64,000 bases of DNA from Helicostylum pulchrum (taxonomy: Eukaryota > Mucoromycota > Mucoromycetes > Mucorales > Mucoraceae): NCBI GenBank assembly GCA_025677825.1, contig JAIXMO010000084.1, forward strand, positions 16,446 through 80,445. The letters are read 5' to 3'. Of this stretch, positions 11,046-23,318 are shown one piece after another (the stretch's first letter is position 1; each line of letters opens with the position of its first letter). Under the pieces are notes generated by a model. It had not been told where the DNA came from and searched no databases. It saw only the letters and a list, made by a program, of their open reading frames with translations. A program made the translations under genes and the position numbers.

Positions 11046-12162
11046 ATTATTTGTTAAAAGAGTGAGAGAAAAAAAAGAAAAAAGAAAAAGAAAATTTTAT
11101 AAACAAACCGAAAAAATCATTCTTGGCTTGCTTGGCTTTCTTCTCTTTGTGCAATTAGCTCTCCGATTATCTTTTCGCATCTTTCACCAGTTGCTGAACA
11201 CTTTTTATATATAAATCTTTTTCCTGTTCAGGTCAACTGATTATCCAAGACAATCTTAAAAGAGTGTCTGCTGCTTTATAGTCAAATATCAACACTTTGT
11301 TTCTCCATTGTAAACATACATACATATTAACATATTATTTCTGAACATGGTTACTCGAAAAAGCAACCTTAACGAAGAGCCGAAAGTCTATTATACAAGA
11401 CTTGTACCCTCCTTTTTTTTTTATCATACCTTTGTTTTTATTTCAGATACAGGCTTAAAATCTCTTCCTTTTTACATGTATATTATATGCGGGTAGTTAT
11501 TATAATTTCGTATAAATACGTGGTCCAACTGTATCGTGTCAAGTATCTGTGCGACATAAAACTAAAAGCTTTGTTAAAATAATACGCTAATGTATGTATA
11601 TAGACGCTCAGTAGTAAGATCATGGTAACTCTAAACTTTATTACAATGGTAACAATAGCACGGCATATCAAAAGTCATCAAGTTGCTTTTTACGTGTAGA
11701 AATAATGTTTCGTTTTATTGTATCTTCCATTGTAGTTACAACACATACGTATTTTTTTTAAAAAGGGCTATTATTTAGTTCTTATAATAGTTACAATAGA
11801 ACAATGTCAGTTAGTTTAGTATAAAAAAATCTTTATACATGTAGTATCTGCTTGATTTAGTGGTGTTCGGTTTAAGGGTGAAATTCTTCTAGCACCATTA
11901 CTACCATTACTCGATTTAAGGGAGAACTTTCGCGAAAACCCAAACGCCATTAAATCAAGCAGTTAATAATATACAGTATCTCGTGTAGGAAGAAAAGAAA
12001 AAAGGTACGTGGTTTTTAACAGAAAGAACCCCTGGTGACCGCTACTCATTTTAACCTGAATAAAAATATATGCAAGGAAAAAAATAAATATAGGCGGGTA
12101 TTTAAAGAAGAAAGTAGCAGCTGGGGGGCGACGAGGCTTGTCAAATATCTTCCTTTCTACAG
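11046..12162. other. Divergent intergenic region (PRA1 / gatA)
   Basis: 1.1 kb without a supported gene. It should contain both promoters; a purine-rich run lies just upstream of the PRA1 start (11060-11100). The only structured item is the 115-bp inverted-repeat element at 11848-11962. Confidence 0.5.
11848..11962. repeat. Foldback / MITE-like inverted repeat
   Basis: CTGCTTGATTTA at 11848-11859 is exactly complementary to TAAATCAAGCAG at 11951-11962. The similarity continues inward imperfectly for about 20 more bases (GTGGTGTTCGG against CCAAACGCCA). The whole 115 bp could fold into one hairpin. It has no coding content. It may be a short non-autonomous DNA transposon; flanking TA-rich bases fit a TA target site, but a duplication cannot be proven. 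Confidence 0.55.
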
Positions 12163-14174
12163 ATGCTATCTCGCTCAATTCAACAAGCAACAAGGCATTT
12201 GCCTTCACAAAGAACTGTAAAGCAAGAAACTTTTATTTTACTTTTTATATATAAAAAATAAACTTAATATTTCTCTTTTTTTCTAAGTGTCGATATTCTT
12301 CAGTTGCAACTTTAAAAGAATGTTGGAACCAAATCGATAGACATAACACAGAGATCAATGCCTTTATTTCACTCAACGATCGTACCTTACTTGAAAAGAA
12401 GGCAGTTGAATCAGACCATAGACGAAGCAATGGTGAGTAAATATATAAACACACAAAAAAAAGGAGTTCGCGTAACTTAATATTTTTTTTTTGTCAGGTA
12501 CTTTACAAAGTACAATAGACGGTACAACCATTGCAATAAAAGATAATATATGTACTAGTTTTCTTCCCACTACTTGTGCCTCCAACATGTTGAAAGGTAA
12601 AAAAAAAGAAACTATATCTATACATATATGAATATATATCGACTCACAAACTATTAGATTTTACATCACCGTATGATGCAACCGTAGTACAGTTATTAAA
12701 TGAAGCGGGTAGTTTAATTATGGGTAAAACCAATATGGATGAATTTGGTATGGGGTAATGTAACATACGAAAAAGAAAAAGAAAAACAGATACTAAAAAA
12801 AAAGTGAATAGGTCGACGAATGTTCATAGTGCGTTTGGACCAGTTATTCACCCCGATCGTAGTGATGATATTCAAAGATCTCCCGGCGGTAGTTCAGGTG
12901 GTAGCGCAGCTAGTGTAGCTATGGATATGTGTACAGCGTAAAGATATTTTCTAATTTTAGAGATGTGTGTGTGTACTTATGTAATTTATATATAGAGCTT
13001 TAGGATCAGATACGGGAGGATCAGTTAGAATGCCAGCATCTTATTGTGGATTAGTTGGGTTTAAACCTAGTTACGGTCGATGCTCGCGCCATGGCTTAAT
13101 ATCGTATGCCAACTCATTAGATACAATTGGTATATTAACAAAGGACGTAAAATCATGCGCTAATGTTTATGGTAAAGCAGCAGAAAATATATAAATATAC
13201 GTATAGCTAACAAGAAATAAATAAATAGATATTATCGATAAATATGATGAAAAGGATCCAACATCTATACCAAATGAATTGAGAACAGAATTAAATGAAA
13301 ATGATGCACAACTTTCATTACAATTTAAAAATGATTTAAATGGATTAGTAGTTGGTGTTCCACAAGAATTTTATGTTGATTCGCTATCAAGTGAAGTATT
13401 AACCAGTTGGCGCGATGGTATTAAAAGGTTGCAAAGCTTAGGCGCAAAAATTGTTTCCGTCTCTATACCTAGTGTGCCTTTAGCTTTACCTGCTTATTAT
13501 ATTATTGCTTTAGCAGAAGCAAGTTCCAACTTGTCCAGATACGATGGTGTAAAATATGGTAATGTATTTATTATGCTAAATATGTATAGATGTATATATT
13601 TTTTTAATTTTTTATATAACAAAAAAAAAGGACATAGGGTACCAGATCACAAATTATTGTATGATGAAACGCGTTCTAGTGGGTTCGGTGATGAGGTTAA
13701 AAAGCGTATATTACTTGGTACTCACGTATTAACGGCTGGGTAATATTATAGATCAAAAAAATATAATATAGTCCCGTTTAATTAATATTTATTGCTTGTT
13801 CTAGAACATACGATACATTGTTTTTACCCGCGCAAAGTGCTAGAAGAGTAATTCAAAAAGAATTCAATCAAGTATTTAAACAACCCAACTTATTATATAG
13901 CAAAAGCAAAACTGGCCAAGCACATGTACTGCTTGTACCAAGTGCTACTTCTCGAGCACCTCAATTAAACCAATTGAACCAAGGAGTGAAAGCTTATATT
14001 GATGATGTAATGACCTTACCAGCTAATTTAGCTGGTTTACCTGCTATTACTGTACCTTCAACTCATTCCATTGGGTTACAGTTATTGGGTCAATATGGAT
14101 ACGATAACTTTGTTTTACGTATTGCAGAAATTATGACAAATGGCGCAGGTTTAAAAAATGGCAACACGCTTTAG
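12163..14174 (+). CDS. gatA: Mitochondrial glutamyl-tRNA(Gln) amidotransferase subunit A (GatA/HER2 type)
   Basis: Nine exons (12163-12216, 12288-12432, 12498-12596, 12658-12754, 12812-12937, 12996-13171, 13229-13558, 13631-13739, 13805-14174) give 501 residues. The N terminus [18 protein letters not shown] is basic and Ser-rich, as expected for a mitochondrial presequence. The amidase-signature catalytic triad is visible: Lys about 81 in TIAIKDN, the cis-Ser in SPGGSSGGS (about 155-163) and the nucleophile in GSDTGGSVR (Ser about 183). [15 protein letters not shown] and [14 protein letters not shown] are typical of GatA, not of generic amidases. The enzyme releases ammonia from glutamine and, with GatB and a third subunit, converts Glu-tRNA(Gln) to Gln-tRNA(Gln) in mitochondria. 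The exon 8 acceptor was chosen at 13629-13630 because it restores YGHRVPDH. Confidence 0.93.
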
Positions 14175-14260
14175 ATTTCCTAAATAAAAGTATCCCTTTT
14201 TTTTCTTTTTTCTTCTTCTTTCTACTTTTTTTATATATAAAAAACTTGTTTTTTTTTTCA

Positions 14261-14689
14261 ATGGATTCTTATTATGAGAATACAGAAAACTTAAATGTAG
14301 AAGAATGTGAGGATCCTCATTGTCATGGTTGTCAAAAACCTATTGAAGATGGTTCTGTTGTTCAATTTGGTGAGGGTATCTGGCACTTTGAATGGTAACA
14401 AACAGAAAAACTCTATTGTTTTCTTTTTAAAAACCTAATATTTCTCTTTCTTCTTTGTGTGTGTGTGTGTGTGCGTACATATATATAGTTTTCGTTGTGC
14501 TAAATGTCAAAAGTTAGTAGAATGTTATAGTAACTTGTTATTATTACGAGATGGAAGTCCCATTTGTGAAGATTGTTCTTATAGTTGTCATGCTTGTTTA
14601 AAAACAATTAAGGACGAAGCCATCATGACAGGTAAGAAAGAGCCTTTCTCTTGTTATCACTACAAATTTTTTATTTTTATTTATATCTA

Positions 14690-14741
<52 letters not shown>

Positions 14742-17416
14742 CATAGGCGACGAAGCGTATCATGCGGATTGTTTCCGTTGTGTTCAGTGTAGCAAAAAAA
14801 TTGATGATCTTGTGTTCACTCAAACCAGCAAGGTAATAATATCACAGAAGAAAATAAGTGGCCTCATAAAAAAAACTAACAACAAAAAGTAGGGTATTTA
14901 TTGTACGAAATGTCATGAGACTAGGAAACAACAGCGGCTAAAAAGAAGAGATGAACGGAATAATAAAGTAGATAAACTACCAGCACCGCCAGTTCGACCT
15001 AATCCAGTCTTCCGAATTTCATCTACAACATCTATTGTAAATGCTTATACTGACGATAATTTAAGGGCACCGATACTAGGTAAAAATATATATGCGTATA
15101 TATAAAATGATAATGCCATAAAACTTATCCGTTTAGACTAGAATCGAACGATATATCCGAATTAAACGATATGTTGATGGGTCAGCGTAACAGCGAAGAA
15201 ACCATTCGTAATTCAGTAGATATTGTACCCCGACTTGATTTAGATCAATCTGATGATCCTAAAGTACGAGAATTAAAAAAAGAATTAAACGAGACAAAAG
15301 CTCGTTTATCTGAAGTAGAAGGCAAATTTGGTAAAATTAAGGCAAGTTTTCTCCCCCCTTTTTATGCAAGTTGACCCTTTTCTAATATATATAATATAAT
15401 ATAGACTATTAGTAGAAGAGCGTTAGATGAATTTCGTATGGTAAAAGATAGTTACGCATCTGAAGTGACTTCCAGAAGAGAAGCAGAAAATTTAACTATT
15501 CGACTCAAGAGCGAAATCACTTTTTATCAACAAGCTTCCATCTTTAGTGGACATGATTTTATTCATTATAGTAAAGAAGAAATCGAGGAATTAAATAAAG
15601 CACGTGCAGAACTAGAACAAGTATGTCATGCTTTACGATTAGAACGTAATGAATTAGTGAATGAATTAGAGCATCACTCTGATAATATCGAGAAATTGTT
15701 ATCTAGCCAAAAGCCTCAAGATTTACATTGGGAGAGGTTGCAGCATGCGTACCAACAACAATTGGATTCAATGCAAAAGGATATGACCCTCGCTAAATCC
15801 AGTTACGCTAAACTCATTAAGGGTCGAGAAGACATTATTTCAGACATGATTTTATTGAATACCAAAAACGCTGAACTCACTCAATTAAATAACGATCTTT
15901 CCAGACGTGTAATGGAAAAGGAACAAGAGGCAAAAGCCGTCTTTGCTGGTATGAGTTTCTTGACCGCGCCAGAAGAAAAAGTAACGAGCAGTAGCAGTAG
16001 TACCAGCAGTAGTACAAACAAACACAGACGTAACTTGTCTACAGGATCTATTGGTATCACCCCCTCGAGTTCTATGCCCGACATAAAATCACAAACTGAT
16101 CAACACCCTAAGATTGCACAACGTGATAGCTTTAACGGTTCCGCAGCCCCTAAACTGTTTAAATTTAGAAGAAATCGAAGCGGTTCTGGAAAGAAATCCA
16201 GTAACAAAATATCCGAAGAAAAAATGATCTCCATTCCTTATGAAAGTAAAAATCTTGAGCCGGTCTCAGAAACTTTTGTCAAGAAGGAACAAGAACCTAC
16301 CAATATATCAACCAGAAAACATCATTTTGCACAAACAAAGTTTATTCGACCTGTAAAGTGTGAAGCATGTAGTGAAAAAATGTGGAGAGTGAGCGAATTA
16401 AAGTGTGCTGGTAAAGTGTGTATCATATTATTTATACACTGCATATTAATCTGGGGGGGTTTTTTTTTTTTTGATGATAGATTGTGGTATGGTATGTCAT
16501 TCCAAATGCGTTTATAGTGCGCCTCAAGCGTGTATTCGAAAATCAACAGATGCTAATCGACCGGACGGGCTTATGTTTGGAAACGATTTAATCAAACAAA
16601 TACAATATGAAAAGAGTAAAGTACCCTTAATTGTTGAAAAATGTATTGAATCAGTCGAAACCAGAGGCATGGATTACGAAGGTATCTACCGAAAGTCTGG
16701 TGGCGTAGGACAAATGCGACAAATTCAACAAGCGTTTGAAAAGGGTGAATTACCAAACCTGAACGACGAAGAGAAATGGAATGATATTTGTGCAGTAACA
16801 AGTGTATTAAAGCAGTATTTTCGTGAATTACCTAATCCTTTATTTACTTATGAACTTCACTCCAAGTTTATTGATTCCATGAGTAAATATATACATATTT
16901 ACATGTATTTAGTGATATAGATAAATGTAACTCACATCTCTCTCTTTTTTTCTTCTTCTGTGTGTAGTGATTAGCAATAGTGCCGAACAGTTACAAGCAG
17001 TTACACAATTAATTCAAACATTGCCAATTGAAAACTTTAATACGTTAAAATACCTGATGGATCATTTATACCGAATTCAACAACGAAACAAGGAGAATTT
17101 AATGACATCTAAAAATATTGCAGTTATCTTTGGACCTACATTGTTACGAGATCAAGACGAGAACAGAGACCTGTTGGAAATGAATCATAAGTTTGGTATG
17201 ATAGAGTATATTTTGAACCATATGGATACTTTGTTTGTGATTGAAACAATCAATGGCAAATCAAACGGTGGTGTTGATCACCGTAGAATGCACTTGCCTC
17301 CATTACAACCGGGTGAAGATTTGAGTTCCATTCTGGGAACTTATCAATTACGTGCAAATGAAGAAACTTCTTCTAATGCTGCTGTTCCCCCTAGGCAAAA
17401 TGCTGGTTACATTTAA
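14261..17416 (+). CDS. LIM-C1-RhoGAP signalling protein
   Basis: Eight exons (14261-14394, 14489-14631, 14747-14832, 14893-15079, 15142-15341, 15405-16410, 16481-16882, 16968-17416) give 868 residues. Two LIM zinc-finger domains occupy about 21-74 and 79-130 (CHGCQKPI, HFECFRCAKC, CHACLKTI, HADCFRCVQC). A long coiled coil runs about 215-410, then a Ser-rich linker. A C1-type zinc domain lies at about 554-603 (HHFAQTKFIRPVKCEACSEK to HSKCVYSAPQAC). The RhoGAP domain spans about 618-810 with arginine finger Arg656 in GIYRKSGG and the NLMTSKNIAVIFGP motif. Such proteins stimulate GTP hydrolysis by Rho/Cdc42 at growth sites and shape polarity and the cell wall. The intron after 15341 begins GC, not GT. 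The next intron upstream in the gene (14632-14746) holds a CA/TA microsatellite. Confidence 0.93.
14691..14740. repeat. Compound (CA)n(TA)n microsatellite in RhoGAP intron 2
   Basis: About ten CA units followed by about fourteen TA units, lying inside the 115-bp intron just before its acceptor at 14746. Confidence 0.9.
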
Positions 17417-17568
17417 ACGCATTTATGTATAATTTTCTTACATTCAATTAAATAACATTTATGCAGCCTATTTTTTGTTATTTTGCGGGCCGGACAGTTT
17501 TTTTTTGCAAGGCTTTTTTTTTAAGTTTTTTTTCCTTGTTTACTTTGTTCTTTATTCATCTCTTCATA

Positions 17569-18002
17569 ATGTCGGCGTATGACCATGTTAAGAAGGGATC
17601 GCTAAAGTTTAAAGGAGGTGAAACAGCCTCTATAAAGTAAGAGAAAAATATGTTTAAATACGCTAGTTTATTGATTATATGTTTAGAAAGAAAAAAAAGT
17701 CGAAATCAAGTAAAGAAAAGTTGGAACGTGCTTTACGTGAAGAAAGCACTAATAAAGATCAACGTTACCAAGATGTTGAAAAGACAGAAGCCGAGCGTAA
17801 ATTTGAAGAAATAAAACGTCAAAGAGTAAGTTATATATATATATTTATATAAATATGTATATACTCACTGTTATTATTATAGCAAATGGAAAGAGTGTCA
17901 AAGGCAGCGACTAAATCACATAAAGATCGAGTATCAGAGTTTAACAACAAGCTGGAAATGCTTAGTGAACATCATGATATTCCTAAGGTTGGACCAGGCT
18001 AA
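17569..18002 (+). CDS. FAM32A-family nuclear protein
   Basis: Three exons (17569-17636, 17687-17825, 17883-18002) give 108 residues. MSAYDHVKKGSLKFKGG at the start, a lysine-rich KKKKKSKSSK stretch, a middle helix and the C terminus QMERVSKAATKSHKDRVSEF..EHHDIPKVGPG match the FAM32A family in length and order. Metazoan FAM32A is a nuclear protein found in the catalytic spliceosome, where its C terminus reaches the active site; the fungal role is assumed similar. Only 152 bp separate it from the RhoGAP stop. Confidence 0.9.
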
Positions 18003-18202
18003 CATTGTATATTTCTTTTACAAGTACAAAATAAAACCGCATTTTTTCTCTCTCTTCATCATTTTTTATTTAAAGGCAGAACGTTATGTCATTGTTGTCG
18101 ACAACAAAAAAGCTTTTTTGGATATTACCCCAATCTGGCTTATTTTTGTTGACTCCTTTTTTTCTCTCTTTTGTTATTTTTTTTTATCTACTTTTTATAT
18201 AA

Positions 18203-20966
18203 ATGACTACACAAGAACCTCTTACGTTAGAACAAACGAGAACACCTCCACTATTACCTGGAACATTAAGGGTAAAAAAATACCTCGACATTTACGCTGA
18301 TTACAAACTACTTAAACTTTTCATTTAGATTACAATACATGGCTGCTTTCTCAATATACCAGTGAAAAGACCTTATGTTACGATAACTCTAGGAGGTATA
18401 CTCTAATTAAAAAAAATATATCCCTTTATTAATTAAAAAAAAAAGATCAATGTTACAAGACATCCATATCAGAATATGCTGAAGGAAAGTGGAATGAAGG
18501 GTTTGAACTCCGAGTGGCATATCACAATCAATTATTCGATACCATTCAACTTGACCTATACGATAGTTACACGTTTTTCTTGGACAAACATATCGGTCGA
18601 TCAGAGATCAGAATAAAAAACTTGGAAGGTATGCCAGAGATTTTCACAAGCTATTACGAAGTGATGGAAAAAAAATTATCCCTTGGTGCTACTTCGCAAG
18701 TAAGTCGAAAAGCCTGCATGACATCAGGAGTAGGCGCTATTCAAGCACAGATTGCGTACCAGTATATTTTATTCGATACATCTCAACGTAGAGCCTCTGT
18801 TGACATGTCAAAAATGAATTGGTTAATTGATCAACAAAAACAAGTATTAGCAACCCAAGAATTGTCTGATAAAGAATTAATACAACAGTTTAACCAGCAT
18901 TTAAAAAATCAACGTAATACAACCGATATTCGGTTTAGAAAGTTTGAACAGGATTATCCAGGTGATAGCAGTGATGACTCGAATCTATCAAATCAGGGTC
19001 AACCTTTAAAGTTGTCTCTGTCACGTGCCATGTCTGAAGAAACCACAAAGGTATTACCGACAACGACAACAAAGGAAACTATCAAGGAAACAACCTTTAT
19101 CGATACACTTTCATCTTGGTTTAGTTTTCAACAGCAACCGATTGTTCATGAACCAATCGAAAGAAAAGAAACATTAGACTATCCCCTTTTGAATACAGAT
19201 GATGACAGTTTAAAATCATTTCCTATTTTGGATACCATCGGATCATGGACTATGGCTAAAGAAACTAGTCAGGTATTACGTGCTATCGGAAAATTACTCG
19301 TTGCTTTCGTAAGTTCATTTAAAATCAACTTGTTTAATATTATAAACTTATACAAAAAAAAAAAAAAAAAAAAAGGGTCAAGGATTTGAATTATCCAATC
19401 TTCAAATTTTAGCTGGGTTTAACGTTGTCGAAAAATTTTATGGTGATTTACCAAGAGAGAGAACCTGGGACCTAGTACAAGATGTAGCAGAGATCGAGAT
19501 GGCTTCTTATATGTGGAGATATGCTATGGCATCATACGGTTGGAAAGGGTTAAATTTTATAGGCAAAGGAAATGGTATATTTTCGGATGCTGTGCGAGCT
19601 CAATCAGATGCACTCTCTATTTGTGAACATTTGAATATACCCAAAGAAGATTTATTAGCGTACGAGTTTAGAACAGGTGCTGCGTTTAGACCGAGTTATT
19701 TCATTGCAAGAGATAGAAAATTAAATGCCATTGTGTTGAGTATTCGAGGTACTATGGTAATAAATATGCACTAACATATATATATTTATATATAAAAATT
19801 GTGACTAAATACTTGTGTATTATTAGAGTACATTCGATACCATGACAGATCTGGTATGTGAATATGAACCTTGGAAAGGCGGTCTTGTTCATAAAGGAAT
19901 GAAGGTAAATCTTTTTTACTATAGGAAAAAAATTCGAGTTTTTGAAAATGTATTCTTTTAGTCTTCTGCTACTTGGTTCTTTCGTCATATCGCACCTAAA
20001 TTAATTGCATATGTCAACAAACATTCCACAACTTCACTTTATATTGTCGGCCATAGTTTAGGCGCATCTACTGCGGCTATCTTAACCATCATGCTTCAAG
20101 ATTACATCAACGAGTTTAGAGAAGGAAAAGATGGAGAGTTTAGCATTTATAGTATAGGATATGCTCCTGCTTGTGGTTTAAGTTTAGATTTAGCAAACAA
20201 GTACAAGGTAAACACTAAAGCAAAAACAATGGTAATCATTTTTACTTATTTTTTAATTTTTATGTGTAGGATCAAATTCAATCCATTGTATTTGCAGATG
20301 ATTTTGTAAGTAAACTCAGTTACGGATCAATGATGGATGTAAAGGAATTGATTATTGCAGGCGCAGAAGCAGCAAATAAAATGGGTATTGGACAGCTATT
20401 TTGGATGGGTGAATTGGATAATAATAAAAAATGGAAGGAAGCATTTGAACGTGTTGCCGAGTGTCGTCGCAGGTGCTTAGAATCCATGTCCAATCCAAGA
20501 GTAAAGTATTATGATCAGTTGACCTCATATAATTATCTAACCTTTTTCTTTTTTAAAAAAAGCTTTATGTTGCAGGCACTGTATATCAATTTTGGCTCGT
20601 AAGTGACATTTTTTTTTTTCCATTTTTTTCATTTTTTTTTACTAACAATATATATAGGATCCTATTCCTAATAATGAATCACGTATTGTGATAGAACGCG
20701 CAACGCCCGAGAAAGTATCTACCGAGTTGATTATTCGCATGTCCATCTTACTAGATCATTTACCTACCAACTTTGACGTTGCGTTTAAACGTGCTTTAGA
20801 AACATTAGATGTAGGATCAGAAAGTGATATTCGATTAAACAATAAGCATGCTGGACCTGGAGAACAAGCTAAAGATAGCATATTTGAGTCTGCAGCTGAA
20901 CTTGGATTAAAGGGAACAACTGAAAGACGCGGAGGTGAAGGAAATATGGTGAATGAGGAAAGATAA
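18203..20966 (+). CDS. C2-domain class-3 lipase (diacylglycerol lipase-like)
   Basis: Nine exons (18203-18271, 18329-18395, 18446-19308, 19376-19756, 19827-19904, 19962-20207, 20270-20500, 20563-20598, 20658-20966) give 759 residues. A C2-like beta-sandwich occupies about 22-130 (ITIHGCFLNIPVKRPYVTITLGG to LYDSYTFFLDKHIGRSEI). A low-complexity linker with a Ser/Asp cluster follows. The alpha/beta-hydrolase part starts about 340 with VVEKFYGDLPRERTW. It has FIARDRKLNAIVLSIRGT (oxyanion segment), the nucleophile elbow VGHSLGAS with Ser518, and FADDFVSKLSYGS carrying the probable catalytic Asp. The order matches sn-1 diacylglycerol lipases, but no transmembrane helices are seen, so it is probably peripheral on membranes through C2. 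An intron at 19309-19375 carries a poly-A run of about 20. Confidence 0.88.
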
Positions 20967-21452
20967 AAAAAAAACTGGTTTCCTTTTTTATGTATATTTT
21001 GACATTTATAAAATAAAATAAAACATACTTTAAATGTATGCCCATATTATGGCTTATAAAATAAAAGTATGGCGTATAAATACGAGCGTACGAAAAAAAG
21101 CTGTAGCATAATATATCTTCTTCTTCCTTTTAACAAGGAATTAATATCCAGGAAAAAGTATCTTTTTACATAGTATGTGCACTTCTTTTAAAAGCGAGCT
21201 TTTCTTGTTTCGGCGCACGGTCTTTTGTTGTTGTTTCTTGTTGCATGTTCTATTCGCACTGTCGATCGAAAAAAGTAAGTATGACGTTATTTTGTTTATT
21301 TATCATGTGTTCCAATTTATAGCAAGCCACACGCAAGTACATAAATAACGCCAGTTTTTAGTTGTTTTTCTTCTTCTTGTACTTTTTAAGTAGGCTACTC
21401 TGTATATATACGTACCATTTTCTTCTTTTTTATCAGCAAAAAATAAAATAAA
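20967..21452. other. Intergenic region upstream of the HNH gene
   Basis: No gene is supported. AATAAA-like signals near 21010-21020 fit the 3' end of the lipase gene; TATATATACG near 21403 may belong to the next promoter. Confidence 0.4.
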
Positions 21453-23231
21453 ATGGGTCGTAAGTTTAAAGAGTATGCTTTTAGTCGCTTCACTAAACAA
21501 CAAATCGAGGAACTACAAGTATCGCAATATAAAATGAACGTTTCAAAACTAGACGCTGCTGAACCTCGTATCTCAGTTGACGAAAGCCCCGACAATATTG
21601 CTATCTCTTCCGACGAAGAAATGAATGATATCGACGACCAAGATACTTTTGACGTGAACGCTACGCGACTCGATAACTTTCTCGGTATTAGTTATATTTC
21701 TTCCTATGACGAAATTATGGATATTGACAATGCCGAAATTACGGATATTGATAATTACGAAAGTATGGACATTGATGAAGATGAACAATTATATAACAGT
21801 GCGGAATATAATACTGGAGGACTTGGATATAATAATTATTCAGCTTGCTGCAATGGTACTGCGACTCTCCAAGACCAGGATATATATTCCAGTGACGAAT
21901 ATAGTACTGATAGCGAAATCATACCGAGTAGAGGTCTGCGAAAGAGAATAAAAACTCTATCTAAAAAAGGTGACAAAAAGGCGATAACAGACCTATTGAA
22001 AAGAGATGGTCGAGACAGATATCGATACCAAATTAGACGAGAGGAAAGAGACCTACTAAAAAGAGATAATCGAAAGAGAATAAAAACACTATTGAAAAGA
22101 GGAAAACCAAGAGAGCCACTAGTATCCGTAAAACCAGAGTATACACTAAGTCCTTGTCAATTCAATACCATAAATAAAGGAATAGTGGTAAGTAAATGAT
22201 AGATCTATTGTATTCTATTATTAATACTATATATTATCATTATTAATAGAACCTTTCTACAATAATTCGTGATAAAGTAAGTTAATTTTTGTGATATAAT
22301 ATTTTAGAGAAATTCTTGATGCACGGTTCCCGTCGGTAACTCTTAGAGCAACTACATCTTGTGAAATTTGATTCCACCCTTAAATTAAATAGCGGTAATG
22401 GTGGTATTAAATATGGGGACTGAAGAAGTTTTCTTATATGAATAAGTAATACATCACGCTTTTTTTTATCGACCGTGTAAATAGACTGCGCATCAAAAAT
22501 TTCCAATATTTTTTAGCTTTTTTTTTTTTTTTTTTTTTTTACTAAATAGAACTATACAGCAAGGTAGAGTTTTACAATGTTGTATATGTAACGTTAATGT
22601 TAGCAAAAACGAACCGGATTGTCTCTCCAATTTAAGTCGATGCTGCTATAACAAAAAACCGTTATGCAAGGGATGCTTACAGTAAGAATATATTTTAATT
22701 TGGATATTCGAATTAATTCGTAATTATTATTTTTTTTTAAAAAAAACAAGGTTAATGGCGATAGCTGGAGATGAAACCAGCTTATTGGATATCTTGCGCT
22801 GGTTCAAAACTGGGACATCTCTTCTACATAGCCCACCGGCAGACGCTAGCGATAAAGAGCTTTCGGAATTTACGAAGAGGCGGGCGAAATGTATGAGGAA
22901 TCGCGCCAAGTCGTTTGGAATTAAAGGTTTCGTCGATGTTGCAACACGGAAAGAATTATTTGATATTTGTAAAAATAATGACATGAAATGTGCAATTACT
23001 GGTCATCGGCTTTATTTTGATCGTTCTGATAACTCGTTCTTGCCGTTCTGGAAAGCCAGTTTCGATCATATTCATCCGTTAAATAATAATAAGCTTGATC
23101 CCACTAGTTGGTCTGCAAAGAACTGGCAACTCATGTCATCCTTAATTAACACTATAAAAGGACATATGTCTAACCAAGAAATTGCAAAGTGGTATGGCAA
23201 TATCATACAAGCTAAATCAATCGAATTATAA
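21453..23231 (+). CDS. HNH-nuclease-like protein with Cys-rich cluster, unknown role
   Basis: Four exons (21453-22187, 22250-22276, 22560-22681, 22751-23231) keep frame and give 454 residues. Residues 1-160 are strongly acidic with repeats of DIDN/MDID. About 165-230 are basic with repeated RKRIKTLSKKG-like units, resembling a nucleic-acid-binding segment. Exon 3 encodes a cysteine cluster (QCCICNV, SRCCYNKKPLCKGC) that could bind one or two zinc ions. The C-terminal part has CAITGHRL, then SFDHIHPLN, then WQLMSSLINTIKGH, the spacing of an HNH/McrA-type nuclease (Cys-x-x-xGy, DHxxPl, Asn, N-x-x-K). The small exon 2 is the weakest part of the model, and intron 3 contains about thirty T residues. 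Function unknown: candidate nuclease of a fungal lineage-specific family or one from a mobile element. Confidence 0.65.
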
Positions 23232-23318
23232 GTAAAAAACGTTGTAATAAATAAAATATTATACATGATAATCTTTATAAATTTTATTCGTGTGATATAT
23301 GTCCCCCTCTCTTTTTTT

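Noticed and set aside
13279..13743. Reading through the intron at 13559-13630 in gatA
   Set aside because: The intron happens to be open in frame, but it would insert an AT-rich hydrophobic/Lys stretch ([11 protein letters not shown]) in the middle of a conserved amidase block; GT-AG ends are present.
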